A stretch of DNA of 64,000 nucleotides from CAJPPJ01 sp963545265. GTDB taxonomy: Bacteria > Bacillota_I > Bacilli_A > RF39 > UBA660. Of this stretch, positions 34,953 through 43,618 are shown piece by piece. The position numbers were made by a program, and so were the translations under genes. The stretch is from NCBI GenBank assembly GCA_963545265.1, contig CAUUHY010000002.1, positions 1 to 64,000 on the forward strand, read 5' to 3'. Under the pieces are notes generated by a model that saw only the letters and a program-made list of their open reading frames with translations, did not search any database and was not told the DNA's origin. The number at the start of each line of letters is the position of its first letter. Position 1 is the first letter of the stretch.

Positions 34953-35254
34953 TATTATTTATATATACTATTAATATAAATAATATATATCCTTATTATA
35001 TATATAATATAAGGATAATGATTATAATAATAACATTATATTTAATAATGTATTATTTTATTAAATTTATAATTTATAATTTTGTTTTATAACTTTATGT
35101 GTATGTGTTTTATATATTTTCTCCAGATAATAAAATTATACTTAGAGGTATATTTAAAATAAATATTAGCTTATATATAATAAAAAAATACAAAAATAAA
35201 ATATAATCAATTCAACATAATATCAATTATGCGAAGTTAAATTTTTGAAAGAGA
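34953..35254. other. AT-rich strand-switch intergenic region
   Basis: This stretch without genes lies where left-to-right genes give way to right-to-left genes. It holds a nine-base inverted repeat, TATCCTTAT (34988-34996) with ATAAGGATA (35009-35017), and several AT palindromes. A dif-like element is listed separately. No ORF with a ribosome site or tRNA was found. Confidence 0.6.
35210..35237. other. Candidate dif-like site (weak)
   Basis: Arms CATAA and TTATG are separated by exactly six bases, as in Xer dif sites. The right 11-base arm, TTATGCGAAGT, matches 8 of 11 bases of the remembered B. subtilis XerD arm TTATGTAAACT. The left arm is poor. Its position at the strand switch, and the presence of both xerC and xerD in the window, make it worth listing. 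In such AT-rich DNA it may be chance. Confidence 0.3.
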
Positions 35255-35282
35255 AAACCATAATATTTAATTATTATGGTTT
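35255..35282 (-). terminator. Terminator of the rplS-lepB operon
   Basis: AAACCATAATA (35255-35265) pairs with TATTATGGTTT (35272-35282). On the minus strand it is followed by a T/C-rich tract. It overlaps the lepB stop codon. Confidence 0.75.
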
Positions 35283-35775
35283 ATCTTTTATCAAATGGAA
35301 AGATTCTAAATTCAACCCGACCTATAATATTATTCTTCATTATAGTTCCAAAGTTTCTACTATCATAAGAGTTATATCGATTATCTCCCATAACAAAGTA
35401 TTCATTATCTTTTAAAGTTATTTCATCAAAATCATATGATGCTGTATATGAATTAATATAATTTTCTTTTACTTCTTTGTTATTAATATATAATTTACCA
35501 TTTTCTACTTTTATTTTATCATTTGGAAGTCCAATAACTCTTTTGATAAGATCATTATTTCTATATTTTAATACTATCACTTCTCCCCTTCTAATAGGTT
35601 TAAAACTGTATATAATTTTATTTAAAAACATAAAATCATTATTTTTATATTTAGGATTCATACTATCCCCTTTTACCAAAATAAAATTAAAAACAAATAT
35701 TTTTAATATAATAATAATAATAACTATTGTTATAAATTTTTTTTCTTTTTTTATTAATTCTAATAATTTTTTCAT
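35281..35775 (-). CDS. lepB: Signal peptidase I
   Basis: This membrane serine protease cleaves signal peptides of exported proteins. There is one N-terminal membrane helix (residues about 12-32). The catalytic Ser lies in VKGDSMNP (about residue 38), the catalytic Lys in NDLIKRVIGLP (about residue 78), and the family box is MGDNRYNSYDSR near residue 133. The 164 residues fit the short Gram-positive type. It lies 24 bases after rplS with no good Shine-Dalgarno, as part of the rplS-lepB operon, which in many Firmicutes continues into rbgA-rnhB. Confidence 0.94.
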   Translation of the reverse strand: MKKLLELIKKEKKFITIVIIIIILKIFVFNFILVKGDSMNPKYKNNDFMFLNKIIYSFKPIRRGEVIVLKYRNNDLIKRVIGLPNDKIKVENGKLYINNKEVKENYINSYTASYDFDEITLKDNEYFVMGDNRYNSYDSRNFGTIMKNNIIGRVEFRIFPFDKR

Positions 35776-35799
35776 ATAATTAAAAAATTAGACCTAAGC

Positions 35800-36147
35800 C
35801 TAATTTCTTCCTCTTTCTTTAATTTTATAAGTACCTACGTATGAATCTAAGAAATTAAGTTTAACTCTTCTAACTTTACCTTTCTTAACAACTTCAAGGC
35901 TTTCTATTTTAGGTGTATTTAAAGGTAACACTCTTTTAACACCAATACCTGCAGATTCTTTTCTTACTGTAAATGTTTCTGATATTCCAGATCCTTTACG
36001 AGCTACTACAACACCTTCAAAATTTTGAATTCTTTCTTTATTACCTTCTTTAATCTTTAATGCTACTTTAACAGTATCACCAACTCTGAATTCAGGTAAA
36101 TCAGTTCTTCTTTGTCTTGCAGTAATTCTATCTATTACGTTTGTCAT
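35800..36147 (-). CDS. rplS: Large ribosomal subunit protein bL19
   Basis: bL19 lies at the interface between the ribosomal subunits. The sequence carries the family blocks FRVGDTVKV, RIQNFEGVVVARKGSGI, TVRKESAGIGVKRVLPLN and the Arg/Lys-rich VKKGKVRRVKLNFL. At 115 residues it is full length. AAAGGAG lies nine bases before ATG. It is preceded by a consensus promoter and a short structured leader. Confidence 0.97.
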   Translation of the reverse strand: MTNVIDRITARQRRTDLPEFRVGDTVKVALKIKEGNKERIQNFEGVVVARKGSGISETFTVRKESAGIGVKRVLPLNTPKIESLEVVKKGKVRRVKLNFLDSYVGTYKIKERGRN

Positions 36148-36210
36148 AATTTTCTCCTTTCAATTTGTATTTATGTAATCATAATTAATATACCAGCGGA
36201 TTACTACGTC
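36148..36210 (-). promoter_or_regulatory. Leader of rplS with hairpin, possible L19 autoregulatory element
   Basis: Between the predicted start near 36208 and the ATG is a 60-base leader. In it GATTAC and GTAATC (plus-strand 36199-36204 and 36175-36180) form a hairpin followed by the ribosome site. Several Firmicutes have an L19 leader that binds its own protein. The position fits, but I cannot verify the consensus. Confidence 0.45.
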
Positions 36211-36214
36211 TATA

Positions 36215-36243
36215 ATTATAACAAAGCTTGCTGTTTATTTCAA
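36215..36243 (-). promoter_or_regulatory. rplS promoter
   Basis: On the minus strand TTGAAA (36243-36238), a 17-base spacer and TATAAT (36220-36215) with TGT before it form a near-consensus promoter with an extended -10. It is back to back with the rarA promoter. Confidence 0.8.
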
Positions 36244-36250
36244 TATTTTT

Positions 36251-36259
36251 TGGTATAAT
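36251..36259 (+). promoter_or_regulatory. Extended -10 promoter of rarA
   Basis: TGG-TATAAT lies 22 bases before the rarA ATG. Its -35 region would coincide with that of the divergent rplS promoter, so the two may compete or be co-regulated. Confidence 0.6.
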
Positions 36260-36281
36260 ATTGATACTGAGGTACTTATTA

Positions 36282-37493
36282 ATGAAAGAATTATTATCTA
36301 ATTTATTAAAGCCAAAGACATTAAGTGATATTGTAGGTCAAAAACATTTAGTTGGAGAAAACAAGATATTAAATAATATGGTTAAAAATCAAAAGTTATT
36401 TTCCTTTATTTTAACTGGTAAAAGTGGTAATGGAAAAAACTCTATTGCCAACGCTTTAGTAAATGATTTGAATCAGAATTATCGATATTTTAATGCTGTA
36501 ATTCATAGTAAAAAAGATTTGGATATTATATTTGAAGAAGCAAAACTTTATAGAAATTTAATTGTTATAGCAGATGAATTTCATAGATTGAATAAAGCTA
36601 AACAAGATTTGTTTTTACCTTATATTGAAAACAATTTAATAACTATAATTATTTTAACTAGTCAAAATCCCTACTTTGCTGTTAATCCTGCTATTAGAAG
36701 TAGATGTCAAATATTTAAATTACAAGATTTAAAAGAAGAAGATATTTATGAAGGTATTAATAAAGCTATAACTAAGTTAGAAAATATAAAAATAACAGAA
36801 GAAGCTAAAAAAATGATTAGTAAACTATCTAATGGAGATTTAAGATTTGCATATAATCTTCTTGAGGTAGCATATTATTATAACGAAGAACACTTAATTG
36901 ATGAAAATGTAATAAAAGAAATAAATCCAGAATCTAATAAGTTTTTAGATAATCTTGAAGATTCATATTATGATTTACTTTCTGCTCTTCAAAAATCTAT
37001 TAGAGGAAGTGATGTTGATGCTTCTTTATATTATTTAGCTCTTTTAATTGAAAGAGGAGATATTGAAAGTATACTTAGAAGATTAATTGTTATTGCTTAT
37101 GAAGATATATCTTTAGCTAATCCTACCATGGGAATTAAAGTTAATGCTGCTTATCAAAATGCTATTACTGTAGGTCTACCTGAGGCTAGAATTATACTTT
37201 CTCAAATAGTTATAGAAATGGCTTTATCAGTTAAATCTAACTCAAGTTATAAAGCAATTGATGAGGTGTTAAACTTAATAAAATTAAAAGATTATGGAGT
37301 TAATCCTAATATAAAAATACATACAACTACTTATAAATATCCACACGATTATAAGAATAACTTTGTTAATCAAGAATATTTACCAAAAGAAATTAAAGAT
37401 AAGAAGTTTTATATTCCTAAAACCTCTGGTTTTGAAAAGAATATTAAAGAATATTACGACTTTATAAATGAACTTAAAAAACATCCTAAATAA
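36282..37493 (+). CDS. rarA: Replication-associated AAA+ ATPase RarA (MgsA)
   Basis: RarA acts at stalled replication forks as a tetrameric clamp-loader-like ATPase. The ATG at 36282 follows GAGGT and fits the family start LKPKTLSDIVGQKHL; the upstream TTG at 36228 lies before the promoter. Walker B is VIADEFHRLNKAKQD and sensor 1 is TSQNPYFAVNPAIRSRC. The C-terminal part has LERGDIESILRRLIVIAYEDI and HTTTYKYPHDY, typical of RarA. In Walker A, GKSGNGKNS (residues 46-54), the Ser/Thr after Lys52 is Asn53, which is unusual. The 404 codons are slightly short. Confidence 0.9.
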   Translation: MKELLSNLLKPKTLSDIVGQKHLVGENKILNNMVKNQKLFSFILTGKSGNGKNSIANALVNDLNQNYRYFNAVIHSKKDLDIIFEEAKLYRNLIVIADEFHRLNKAKQDLFLPYIENNLITIIILTSQNPYFAVNPAIRSRCQIFKLQDLKEEDIYEGINKAITKLENIKITEEAKKMISKLSNGDLRFAYNLLEVAYYYNEEHLIDENVIKEINPESNKFLDNLEDSYYDLLSALQKSIRGSDVDASLYYLALLIERGDIESILRRLIVIAYEDISLANPTMGIKVNAAYQNAITVGLPEARIILSQIVIEMALSVKSNSSYKAIDEVLNLIKLKDYGVNPNIKIHTTTYKYPHDYKNNFVNQEYLPKEIKDKKFYIPKTSGFEKNIKEYYDFINELKKHPK

Positions 37494-37506
37494 GGATGTT
37501 TTTATT
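37478..37506. terminator. Bidirectional terminator between rarA and lon
   Basis: AAAACATCCT (37478-37487) pairs with AGGATGTTTT (37493-37502) around five bases. A-rich and T-rich flanks allow termination in both directions. The rarA stop is in the loop. Confidence 0.82.
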
Positions 37507-39811
37507 TGAATATATTTTTATATATTTCAGAATATAATGATACTGGAATTATCTCTAAGTTTTTCTTTATTTCATTAGGAACTTCTTCTAAATCTTTAAT
37601 ATTATCTTTTGGGATAAATACTTTTTTCATTCTTGATCTATATGCACCAATTAGTTTTTCTTTTAATCCACCTATTGGAAGAACATGACCTCTTAAAGTA
37701 ATTTCTCCTGTCATACATATATCACTATCTACTTCTTTGTTTTTAATTAAACTAATAAGTGTTGTAGTAAGTGCTGTTCCTGCGCTTGGTCCATCTTTTG
37801 GAGTTGCAGCTTCTGGTACATTTATATGTATTACCATTTCATCTAATTTATCTAAATTAATTTTAAATTCTTTAGCATTAGATTTTATATAAGATAATGC
37901 AATTCTTGCTGATTCTTTTAAGACATCTCCAAGAGATCCTGTAAGAATTAAACTGTCTTTAGATTTATACATATTAGCCTCAATAGGTAATATATCTCCA
38001 CCAAATACTGTATATGCTAAACCATTTACTACCCCTACTCTTTTCTTATTTTCATTTTCGTTATATGAGTATTTAGCAACTCCTAAATATTTTTCTATTT
38101 CTTTTTTATTTAATTTATAACTAGTTGTTTTCTTTTTATCAAATATTATCTCTTTAACTATTTTTCTAAATATACTAGCTATTAATCTATCTAATTCTCT
38201 AACGCCAGATTCTTTAGTATAATTTCTAATTATTTGTAGTATCGCTTCATCTGGTAAATTTACTTCTTTACTAGTTAAACCATGTTCTTTAAGTAAATTG
38301 GGAACTAAATAATTCTTAGCTATATCTAATTTTTCATATTCAGTATAACTAGATATATCTACTATTTCTAATCTGTCTTTTAGTTCATTTGGAATTTGTT
38401 CTATATAGTTTGCGGTTGCTATAAACATAACTTCACTTAAATCAAATTCTTCTTCTATATAGTGATCTACGAATGAAGAGTTTTGTTCTTTATCAAGTAC
38501 TTCAAGTAATGCAGATGCCGGATCTCCTTTTATATCTTTTGTCATTTTATCTATTTCATCTATGATAAATACCGGATTTTTACTCCCTGCTTTTTTCATA
38601 CCTTGAATTATAAGTCCTGGCAAAGATCCAACATATGTTCTTCTATGTCCAACTATTTCTGCTTCATCTCTAACTCCACCTAAAGATATTTTAGTTTGTT
38701 TTCTATTTAAAGCTTTTGCTATACTTTTTGCCATCGTAGTTTTTCCAACACCAGGAGGACCTACTAAACACAATATTGGACTTCTTAGAGAATTTTTCTT
38801 TTGTTTAACAGCTAAATATTCAATAATCCTCTCTTTTACTAAAGTTAGTCCATAATGTGTTTCATCAAGCTTTTTAGCTACCTTTTTTAAGTCTTTTTCA
38901 TCTTCTGTAGTTTTATCCCAAGGAAGAGTTAATAACCAATCTATATATGAAGCAATCATTGTCATTTCAGGAGATAATTGATTTCCTGCTTCATATTTAT
39001 TAATTTCTTTTTCGAGTCTCTCTTTTATCTTTTTAGGAGCTTTTAATTTTTTAGCTTTTTCTTTTAGTTCATCAATTTCTTGATCAGAATTAAAACCTTC
39101 TCCTAATTCTTCTTTTATTATTTTTATTTTTTCTTTTAATATAAATTCTTTTTGACTTTTTTCTAAAGAAGACGTTACTTTTGATTCAATATCTTGTTCT
39201 AACTCCAATATTTCTAAATCATTATTAATATCTTCCAGAATCATAGAAACTCTTTTTTTAACACTAATTTCTCTAATGTATTCTAATTTTCTTTCGTAAT
39301 CTAAAGGTAAAAATATAGCTATTATATCAGTTAATATTTCTATATCAGTAATACCTGTAATTTTAGATAATATACCATTAGATATATATGGAACGTTTTC
39401 TATATAGTTTTCTGTTTTTTTGATTAATGTTTTTACATAAGCGTTGTTTTCTTTAATAGTTAATTCATCTTCTTGAATATTTTTCATATTACCAATAATA
39501 ATGTCAGATTCTTTTAAGTAATTTGTAATTAACACTCTTCTTAAACCTTCTATTACTACTCTACTTTTTCCATTAGGCATTTCAATTTTCATTTTAATTT
39601 TACCTAAAATACCATAGTTAGATAATTCGTTTATACTTGGTTCTTGTTCTAATTTATCATCTAAATTAACAATAAGTATTTCGTTGTCATAAAAATTAGA
39701 CGCTATTTTAATGATATCTTTATCTTTTTTTTCAACTAATTCTATTCTTGCTTCACTAGATGGAAAAATCATCATATTTCTCATTATAAGTATTGGTTTA
39801 TAATTGGTCAT
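37502..39811 (-). CDS. lon: ATP-dependent protease Lon
   Basis: Lon degrades misfolded and regulatory proteins. It has an N-terminal substrate domain (residues about 1-195), a helical region, and the AAA+ module with Walker A GPPGVGKTT (about residue 347), Walker B VFIIDEIDKM and sensor motifs. In the C-terminal protease domain the Ser-Lys dyad is in PKDGPSAGTAL (Ser about residue 672) and in GLKEKLIGA. The 769 residues are normal. AAGGAG precedes the ATG. It is monocistronic between two hairpins. Confidence 0.97.
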   Translation of the reverse strand: MTNYKPILIMRNMMIFPSSEARIELVEKKDKDIIKIASNFYDNEILIVNLDDKLEQEPSINELSNYGILGKIKMKIEMPNGKSRVVIEGLRRVLITNYLKESDIIIGNMKNIQEDELTIKENNAYVKTLIKKTENYIENVPYISNGILSKITGITDIEILTDIIAIFLPLDYERKLEYIREISVKKRVSMILEDINNDLEILELEQDIESKVTSSLEKSQKEFILKEKIKIIKEELGEGFNSDQEIDELKEKAKKLKAPKKIKERLEKEINKYEAGNQLSPEMTMIASYIDWLLTLPWDKTTEDEKDLKKVAKKLDETHYGLTLVKERIIEYLAVKQKKNSLRSPILCLVGPPGVGKTTMAKSIAKALNRKQTKISLGGVRDEAEIVGHRRTYVGSLPGLIIQGMKKAGSKNPVFIIDEIDKMTKDIKGDPASALLEVLDKEQNSSFVDHYIEEEFDLSEVMFIATANYIEQIPNELKDRLEIVDISSYTEYEKLDIAKNYLVPNLLKEHGLTSKEVNLPDEAILQIIRNYTKESGVRELDRLIASIFRKIVKEIIFDKKKTTSYKLNKKEIEKYLGVAKYSYNENENKKRVGVVNGLAYTVFGGDILPIEANMYKSKDSLILTGSLGDVLKESARIALSYIKSNAKEFKINLDKLDEMVIHINVPEAATPKDGPSAGTALTTTLISLIKNKEVDSDICMTGEITLRGHVLPIGGLKEKLIGAYRSRMKKVFIPKDNIKDLEEVPNEIKKNLEIIPVSLYSEIYKNIFK

Positions 39812-39884
39812 TTTCTCTCCTTAATATGAATATTATTATAACTGTATTTTTTTTATTTTCAAGAATAATTCTTAAAAATGAAAT

Positions 39885-39910
39885 AAAAAAATAAGATTAT
39901 TTTCTTATTT
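39885..39910 (-). terminator. Terminator of the propeller-like secreted protein gene
   Basis: On the minus strand AAATAAGA and TCTTATTT pair around AAATAA, followed by TTTTATTT. The stop codon is in the left arm. Confidence 0.7.
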
Positions 39911-41275
39911 TTTCTTTTTCTTTTTGTGCTTCTTATTACTACTTTTTTTGTTTTTTGTTTTACTTTTTTCTCTTGTTTGATTATGTAGTTTTGTATGAAT
40001 TTTATTAGATTTTATTTTTGCTTTTTTAAAAAATTTAATATTACTAATTCTATTGTAATATATAAATATTACAGCAATTAAAACTATTAGTATTAAAATT
40101 AATATATAATTTATAATATTTTCTATTATAAATAATTTATTATAATTATCTATACTTTTTTCACTTACTATAGTAATAGAGTTTTGGTTGATTATTAATT
40201 TTATAATCTTTTTTATATTTTTGATATTTAAATAGCTAGTCTTTAAGTTATTATTCATTTTATATAGTTTGTTGTTAGTAGATATATAAAATTCATTATT
40301 TTCTTTTAAAACATATGGTTCGATATCAGAACTAATATATTTTTTAGCCATTAATGTAAAATTTTTATATTTTGATATTTCTAAACTTCGTTTATCTTTT
40401 AAATATGTAAAAATAATTATTTCTTTATTTTTTTCATTTACATTTATTACTTTTCCTATTAGATTTTTATCTTTGTCTTTTTGAAATAATATTCTTTCTT
40501 TATTAGAATATTGTGTAAGTATTCCACCTTGATTATTTTCACCAAGTAAAAAATAACTATTTTCTTTTAATGATAATATTTTATTAAATTCTTTATATCC
40601 CAAAGACATAGTAACTACTTTGTTTAAAGATAAATCGTATTTTATCATTAAAGATTCTTTTGTTATAAAATTTTCACCAACCATTAAAAAAGCATCTTTA
40701 TTTTGTAAAAAATCATTAAATATTGATGAATATTCCTCAACTAATTTTTGAACTTCTTCACCACTATTTTTATTTATTTTTAATATAAAAGCAGGACTTC
40801 CTCCAATTATAATTAATTCACTATCATTAATAGACTTTATATTAGTAGCTGTACCAGAAAAACTTTTTGTATATTCAATTTTTCCATTTTTTGAAATTTT
40901 AGTAACTGAAAAAAAGTTATTATCTGTATTTTCTAATACATAATAAAATTCATTATCAATATATATTAAAGATTTAGGCATTTCATATATAGATTTTTTA
41001 TTTGATTTTATACTTTTAGGAGATAAATTTAACTTAAAAACTTCTTTATTATCAGTATACTTTATTAATATATTTTTATAATTTCTAATATATGTTTCAT
41101 TTTCATAAGTTTCATTAACAATTTCAGATTTTAACACTAAAATATTATTGCTTTTTTTTATAACATCTATATTAATTTCGTTATTTAACGTTTTAATATT
41201 CAAAGCAAAACTACTAAAGTTAGCTAAAAATATTGTCATAAATAAAATAACTGATATTTTAATTGTTTTTTTCAT
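39905..41275 (-). CDS. Secreted membrane-anchored protein with polybasic cytoplasmic tail
   Basis: No family recognised. A signal peptide (residues 1-25) is followed by about 355 extracytoplasmic residues with repeated short strands (for example FYYVLENTDNNFFSVTKIS and NEFYISTNNKLYKMNN), suggesting a beta-propeller-like fold. A membrane helix (about residues 388-410, NYILILILIVLIAVIFIYY) follows. The final 45 or so residues are cytoplasmic and extremely rich in Lys, ending in six Lys. That tail could bind nucleic acid or acidic lipid. AAGGAG lies before the ATG. The gene is 20 bases downstream of murE and likely co-transcribed. Confidence 0.78.
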   Translation of the reverse strand: MKKTIKISVILFMTIFLANFSSFALNIKTLNNEINIDVIKKSNNILVLKSEIVNETYENETYIRNYKNILIKYTDNKEVFKLNLSPKSIKSNKKSIYEMPKSLIYIDNEFYYVLENTDNNFFSVTKISKNGKIEYTKSFSGTATNIKSINDSELIIIGGSPAFILKINKNSGEEVQKLVEEYSSIFNDFLQNKDAFLMVGENFITKESLMIKYDLSLNKVVTMSLGYKEFNKILSLKENSYFLLGENNQGGILTQYSNKERILFQKDKDKNLIGKVINVNEKNKEIIIFTYLKDKRSLEISKYKNFTLMAKKYISSDIEPYVLKENNEFYISTNNKLYKMNNNLKTSYLNIKNIKKIIKLIINQNSITIVSEKSIDNYNKLFIIENIINYILILILIVLIAVIFIYYNRISNIKFFKKAKIKSNKIHTKLHNQTREKSKTKNKKSSNKKHKKKKKK

Positions 41276-41295
41276 TTTTACTCCTTTTTATTAAA

Positions 41296-42687
41296 TTAGC
41301 TTAAATTTTTTCTTACTTCTTCTTCATCATTCATTACTATTGGACCAGTAATACATTTATGACTTTTTTCGTTTCCTTTTCCTAAAATAAATATAATATC
41401 ATCTTTTTTAGCAATTTTCATAGCTTTTTTTATAGCTTTCTTCCTATCTACTTCAATTATATAATGATCATTTTTAAAACCAGTTATTATTTCATTAATT
41501 ATATCTAGTGGATCTTCATTTGCTGGGTCATCAAAACATAGAATTGATATATCAGCTTTTTCACTAAGTAATTCCCCTACTATTGGTCTTTTTCCTTTAT
41601 CTCTACTACCTGCCATACCTGTAACTACTATTTTTCTATTTACTTTTAAATTATCTGCAAGACTTAAAATATTTTTAATAGCATTAACTGTATGAGCATA
41701 ATCTATTACTATTTTATAATCTTGTCCCATATCAATAAAATTAACTCTACCAGGAATAGATATATTCTTTATATTATCTTTATACTCAATATTTAATTTT
41801 TCACATAATAATATTGCTGCTGATAAATTATATACATTAAAACTTCCAATAAGTGGTGAATTTATATTAATTCTCTTATCATCATAAATAATATCAAACT
41901 TAGTAGAATGATCAAAATATTCTATGTTTTTAAAACTTAAATCCGCATCTTTTCCATAACTATAATTAATTTTATTAATCTTCTTAAAATCTTCATATAA
42001 TTTATCATCTTTATTTAAAATAGCAATTCCATCTTCTTTTAAATGATGAAATATTTCTTTTTTACATTCAATATAATTTTCTATTGTTTTATGTACATTT
42101 AAATGATCTCTTGTAACATTAGTTAAAATAAGAGCATCAAAATATAAATTTCTAAGTCTTTTCCTAAATGATGCTTCACTTGATACTTCCATAACTATAT
42201 ATTTACATCCAGCATCTTTTAATTCTTTAAAATATTTATACATTAAATCAGCATCAGGTGTTGTGTTATTTGTTTCTTTATGAAATTTACTACAAGAATA
42301 TCCATTTGTACCAATATATCCACATATATCATTACCTATTAATGTAGATAAAATCATTGCCGTACTTGTTTTTCCATCAGTTCCAGTAACTCCAAATAAT
42401 TTAAAGTCCCCTTCATGATAATCATATAACTTTCTAGCAATTTTAGGCATTTCTTCATCACAATCATCTACTTTTATAACTAATACATCATCTCTTTTAA
42501 TGTCTTTACTTACAACTATAACTGATGCACCATTATTTACTGCTTCATCAATAAATTCATGTCTGTCAAAATTAACTCCACTAACACATACAAATATATC
42601 TTTAGGTTTAACTGCTTTTGAATTTATTTTTATATCCTTTACTTCTATATCACTATTTATATTAAATATATCTTTTACTGTTTTCAT
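41296..42687 (-). CDS. murE: UDP-N-acetylmuramoyl-tripeptide synthetase MurE, probably L-lysine type
   Basis: MurE adds the third amino acid to the peptidoglycan stem peptide, using ATP, in the cytoplasm. It has an N-terminal UDP-binding domain with DIKINSKAVKPKDIFVC and the ATP loop GVTGTDGKTSTA (Lys106). NTTPDADLMY and DHLNVHKTIENY follow, and the C-terminal ligase domain carries the amino-acid selectivity box DDPANEDP. L-Lys enzymes have D(D/N)PA there and diaminopimelate enzymes DNPR, so Lys is indicated. The usual EVSSHAL is EVSSEAS here. Length 463. The ATG lies in the end of holA (four-base overlap). Confidence 0.9.
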   Translation of the reverse strand: MKTVKDIFNINSDIEVKDIKINSKAVKPKDIFVCVSGVNFDRHEFIDEAVNNGASVIVVSKDIKRDDVLVIKVDDCDEEMPKIARKLYDYHEGDFKLFGVTGTDGKTSTAMILSTLIGNDICGYIGTNGYSCSKFHKETNNTTPDADLMYKYFKELKDAGCKYIVMEVSSEASFRKRLRNLYFDALILTNVTRDHLNVHKTIENYIECKKEIFHHLKEDGIAILNKDDKLYEDFKKINKINYSYGKDADLSFKNIEYFDHSTKFDIIYDDKRININSPLIGSFNVYNLSAAILLCEKLNIEYKDNIKNISIPGRVNFIDMGQDYKIVIDYAHTVNAIKNILSLADNLKVNRKIVVTGMAGSRDKGKRPIVGELLSEKADISILCFDDPANEDPLDIINEIITGFKNDHYIIEVDRKKAIKKAMKIAKKDDIIFILGKGNEKSHKCITGPIVMNDEEEVRKNLS

Positions 42688-43565
42688 AAGTTCTTTATTA
42701 TTACCTCCAACTCTGCTTCGTAACTTTTACCAGTTTTTAATTTTATTTCTATATCTGCTAATTTATTTAATAAATTAATTAATTCTTCTTGTTCATATAA
42801 ATAATCATTTTCAATTATCTTATCAAATCTATATTTATTTATTCCAAGTTCTTTTAATATTTCACTATTACTTAAATTTTGTTCTTTATATAATTTATAT
42901 TTTAATAAGATTCTAAACTGTTCTGCTATTTGATAAATTATATGTAAAAGTTCCATATCTTTATTATTTTTTAAATCATCTAATATTTCTAATGCTTTAT
43001 CAGTATTCTTTTTACCTATCATATCAAGTAAAGTAAATATATTGATATTTAAATCTTTAACTGCTATTTTCTTTATATCATCAATAGTTATTTTACTATT
43101 ATCATTTTTATAATCTTTAATATTTTTTAAAGCATTTATAACCTTATAATTTTCATTTCCAACATAATCTATTAAAAATCTTTTTGTACTATTATCTATA
43201 TTATAATTTTCATCTATATATGAATATATATTTATTTTTTCATCCATTACTTTACTATATTTTTTTAAACTAGTATCTTCTTTATCTGCTAGTATCAATA
43301 ATATATTATTAGGATTAGGATTTTCTAAATACTTAATAAATTTGGCAGAATTTTTTAAATCTTTAGTTTTAAAATTATAAAGAATTACAAGTTTATTAGG
43401 AACTAAAAAATTATATGAATCTAATACAACAATTAAATCTTCAATACTTCTTGTATTATAATCAAACTTTTCTATTTCATAATCTTTATATTTATCTTTT
43501 AATATATCTAAATTATAATCTATTACTATTTTATCTTCACTTACTAAAGAATATACATAATCCAT
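42684..43565 (-). CDS. holA: DNA polymerase III delta subunit
   Basis: HolA is the clamp-loader subunit that opens the beta clamp. Sequence conservation is low, as usual. The N-terminal fold pattern (VYSLVSEDKIVIDY, NFLVPNKLVILYNF) and the C-terminal helical domain match the family: FTLLDMIGKKNTDKALEILDDL, then IIYQIAEQFRILLKYKLY and the LGINKYRFDKI region. Typical HolA proteins are 330-345 residues, so 293 is short. A GGTGAG ribosome site follows an extended -10. It overlaps murE by four bases, forming a holA-murE-membrane protein operon. Confidence 0.85.
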   Translation of the reverse strand: MDYVYSLVSEDKIVIDYNLDILKDKYKDYEIEKFDYNTRSIEDLIVVLDSYNFLVPNKLVILYNFKTKDLKNSAKFIKYLENPNPNNILLILADKEDTSLKKYSKVMDEKINIYSYIDENYNIDNSTKRFLIDYVGNENYKVINALKNIKDYKNDNSKITIDDIKKIAVKDLNINIFTLLDMIGKKNTDKALEILDDLKNNKDMELLHIIYQIAEQFRILLKYKLYKEQNLSNSEILKELGINKYRFDKIIENDYLYEQEELINLLNKLADIEIKLKTGKSYEAELEVIIKNL

Positions 43566-43580
43566 TATCTCACCACTTCC

Positions 43581-43589
43581 ATTATAACA
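43581..43589 (-). promoter_or_regulatory. Extended -10 promoter of holA
   Basis: On the minus strand TGT-TATAAT lies 15 bases before the holA ATG and immediately follows the T run of the upstream terminator. Confidence 0.65.
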
Positions 43590-43618
43590 AAAAAATGATA
43601 TATTTATATATCATTTTT
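43589..43618 (-). terminator. Terminator of the alaS operon
   Basis: AAAAATGATATA (43591-43602) pairs with TATATCATTTTT (43607-43618) across four bases; on the minus strand a T run follows. It overlaps the stop of the last paralogue gene and abuts the holA promoter. Confidence 0.78.

Noticed and set aside
34988..35017. TATCCTTAT...ATAAGGATA inverted repeat as a terminator
   Set aside because: It has no T run after it and an AT-only centre; it could be a weak site or chance in this composition.
36228..36281. TTG start upstream of rarA giving a hydrophobic extension
   Set aside because: It precedes the rarA -10 box and translates promoter DNA; the family start is at 36282.
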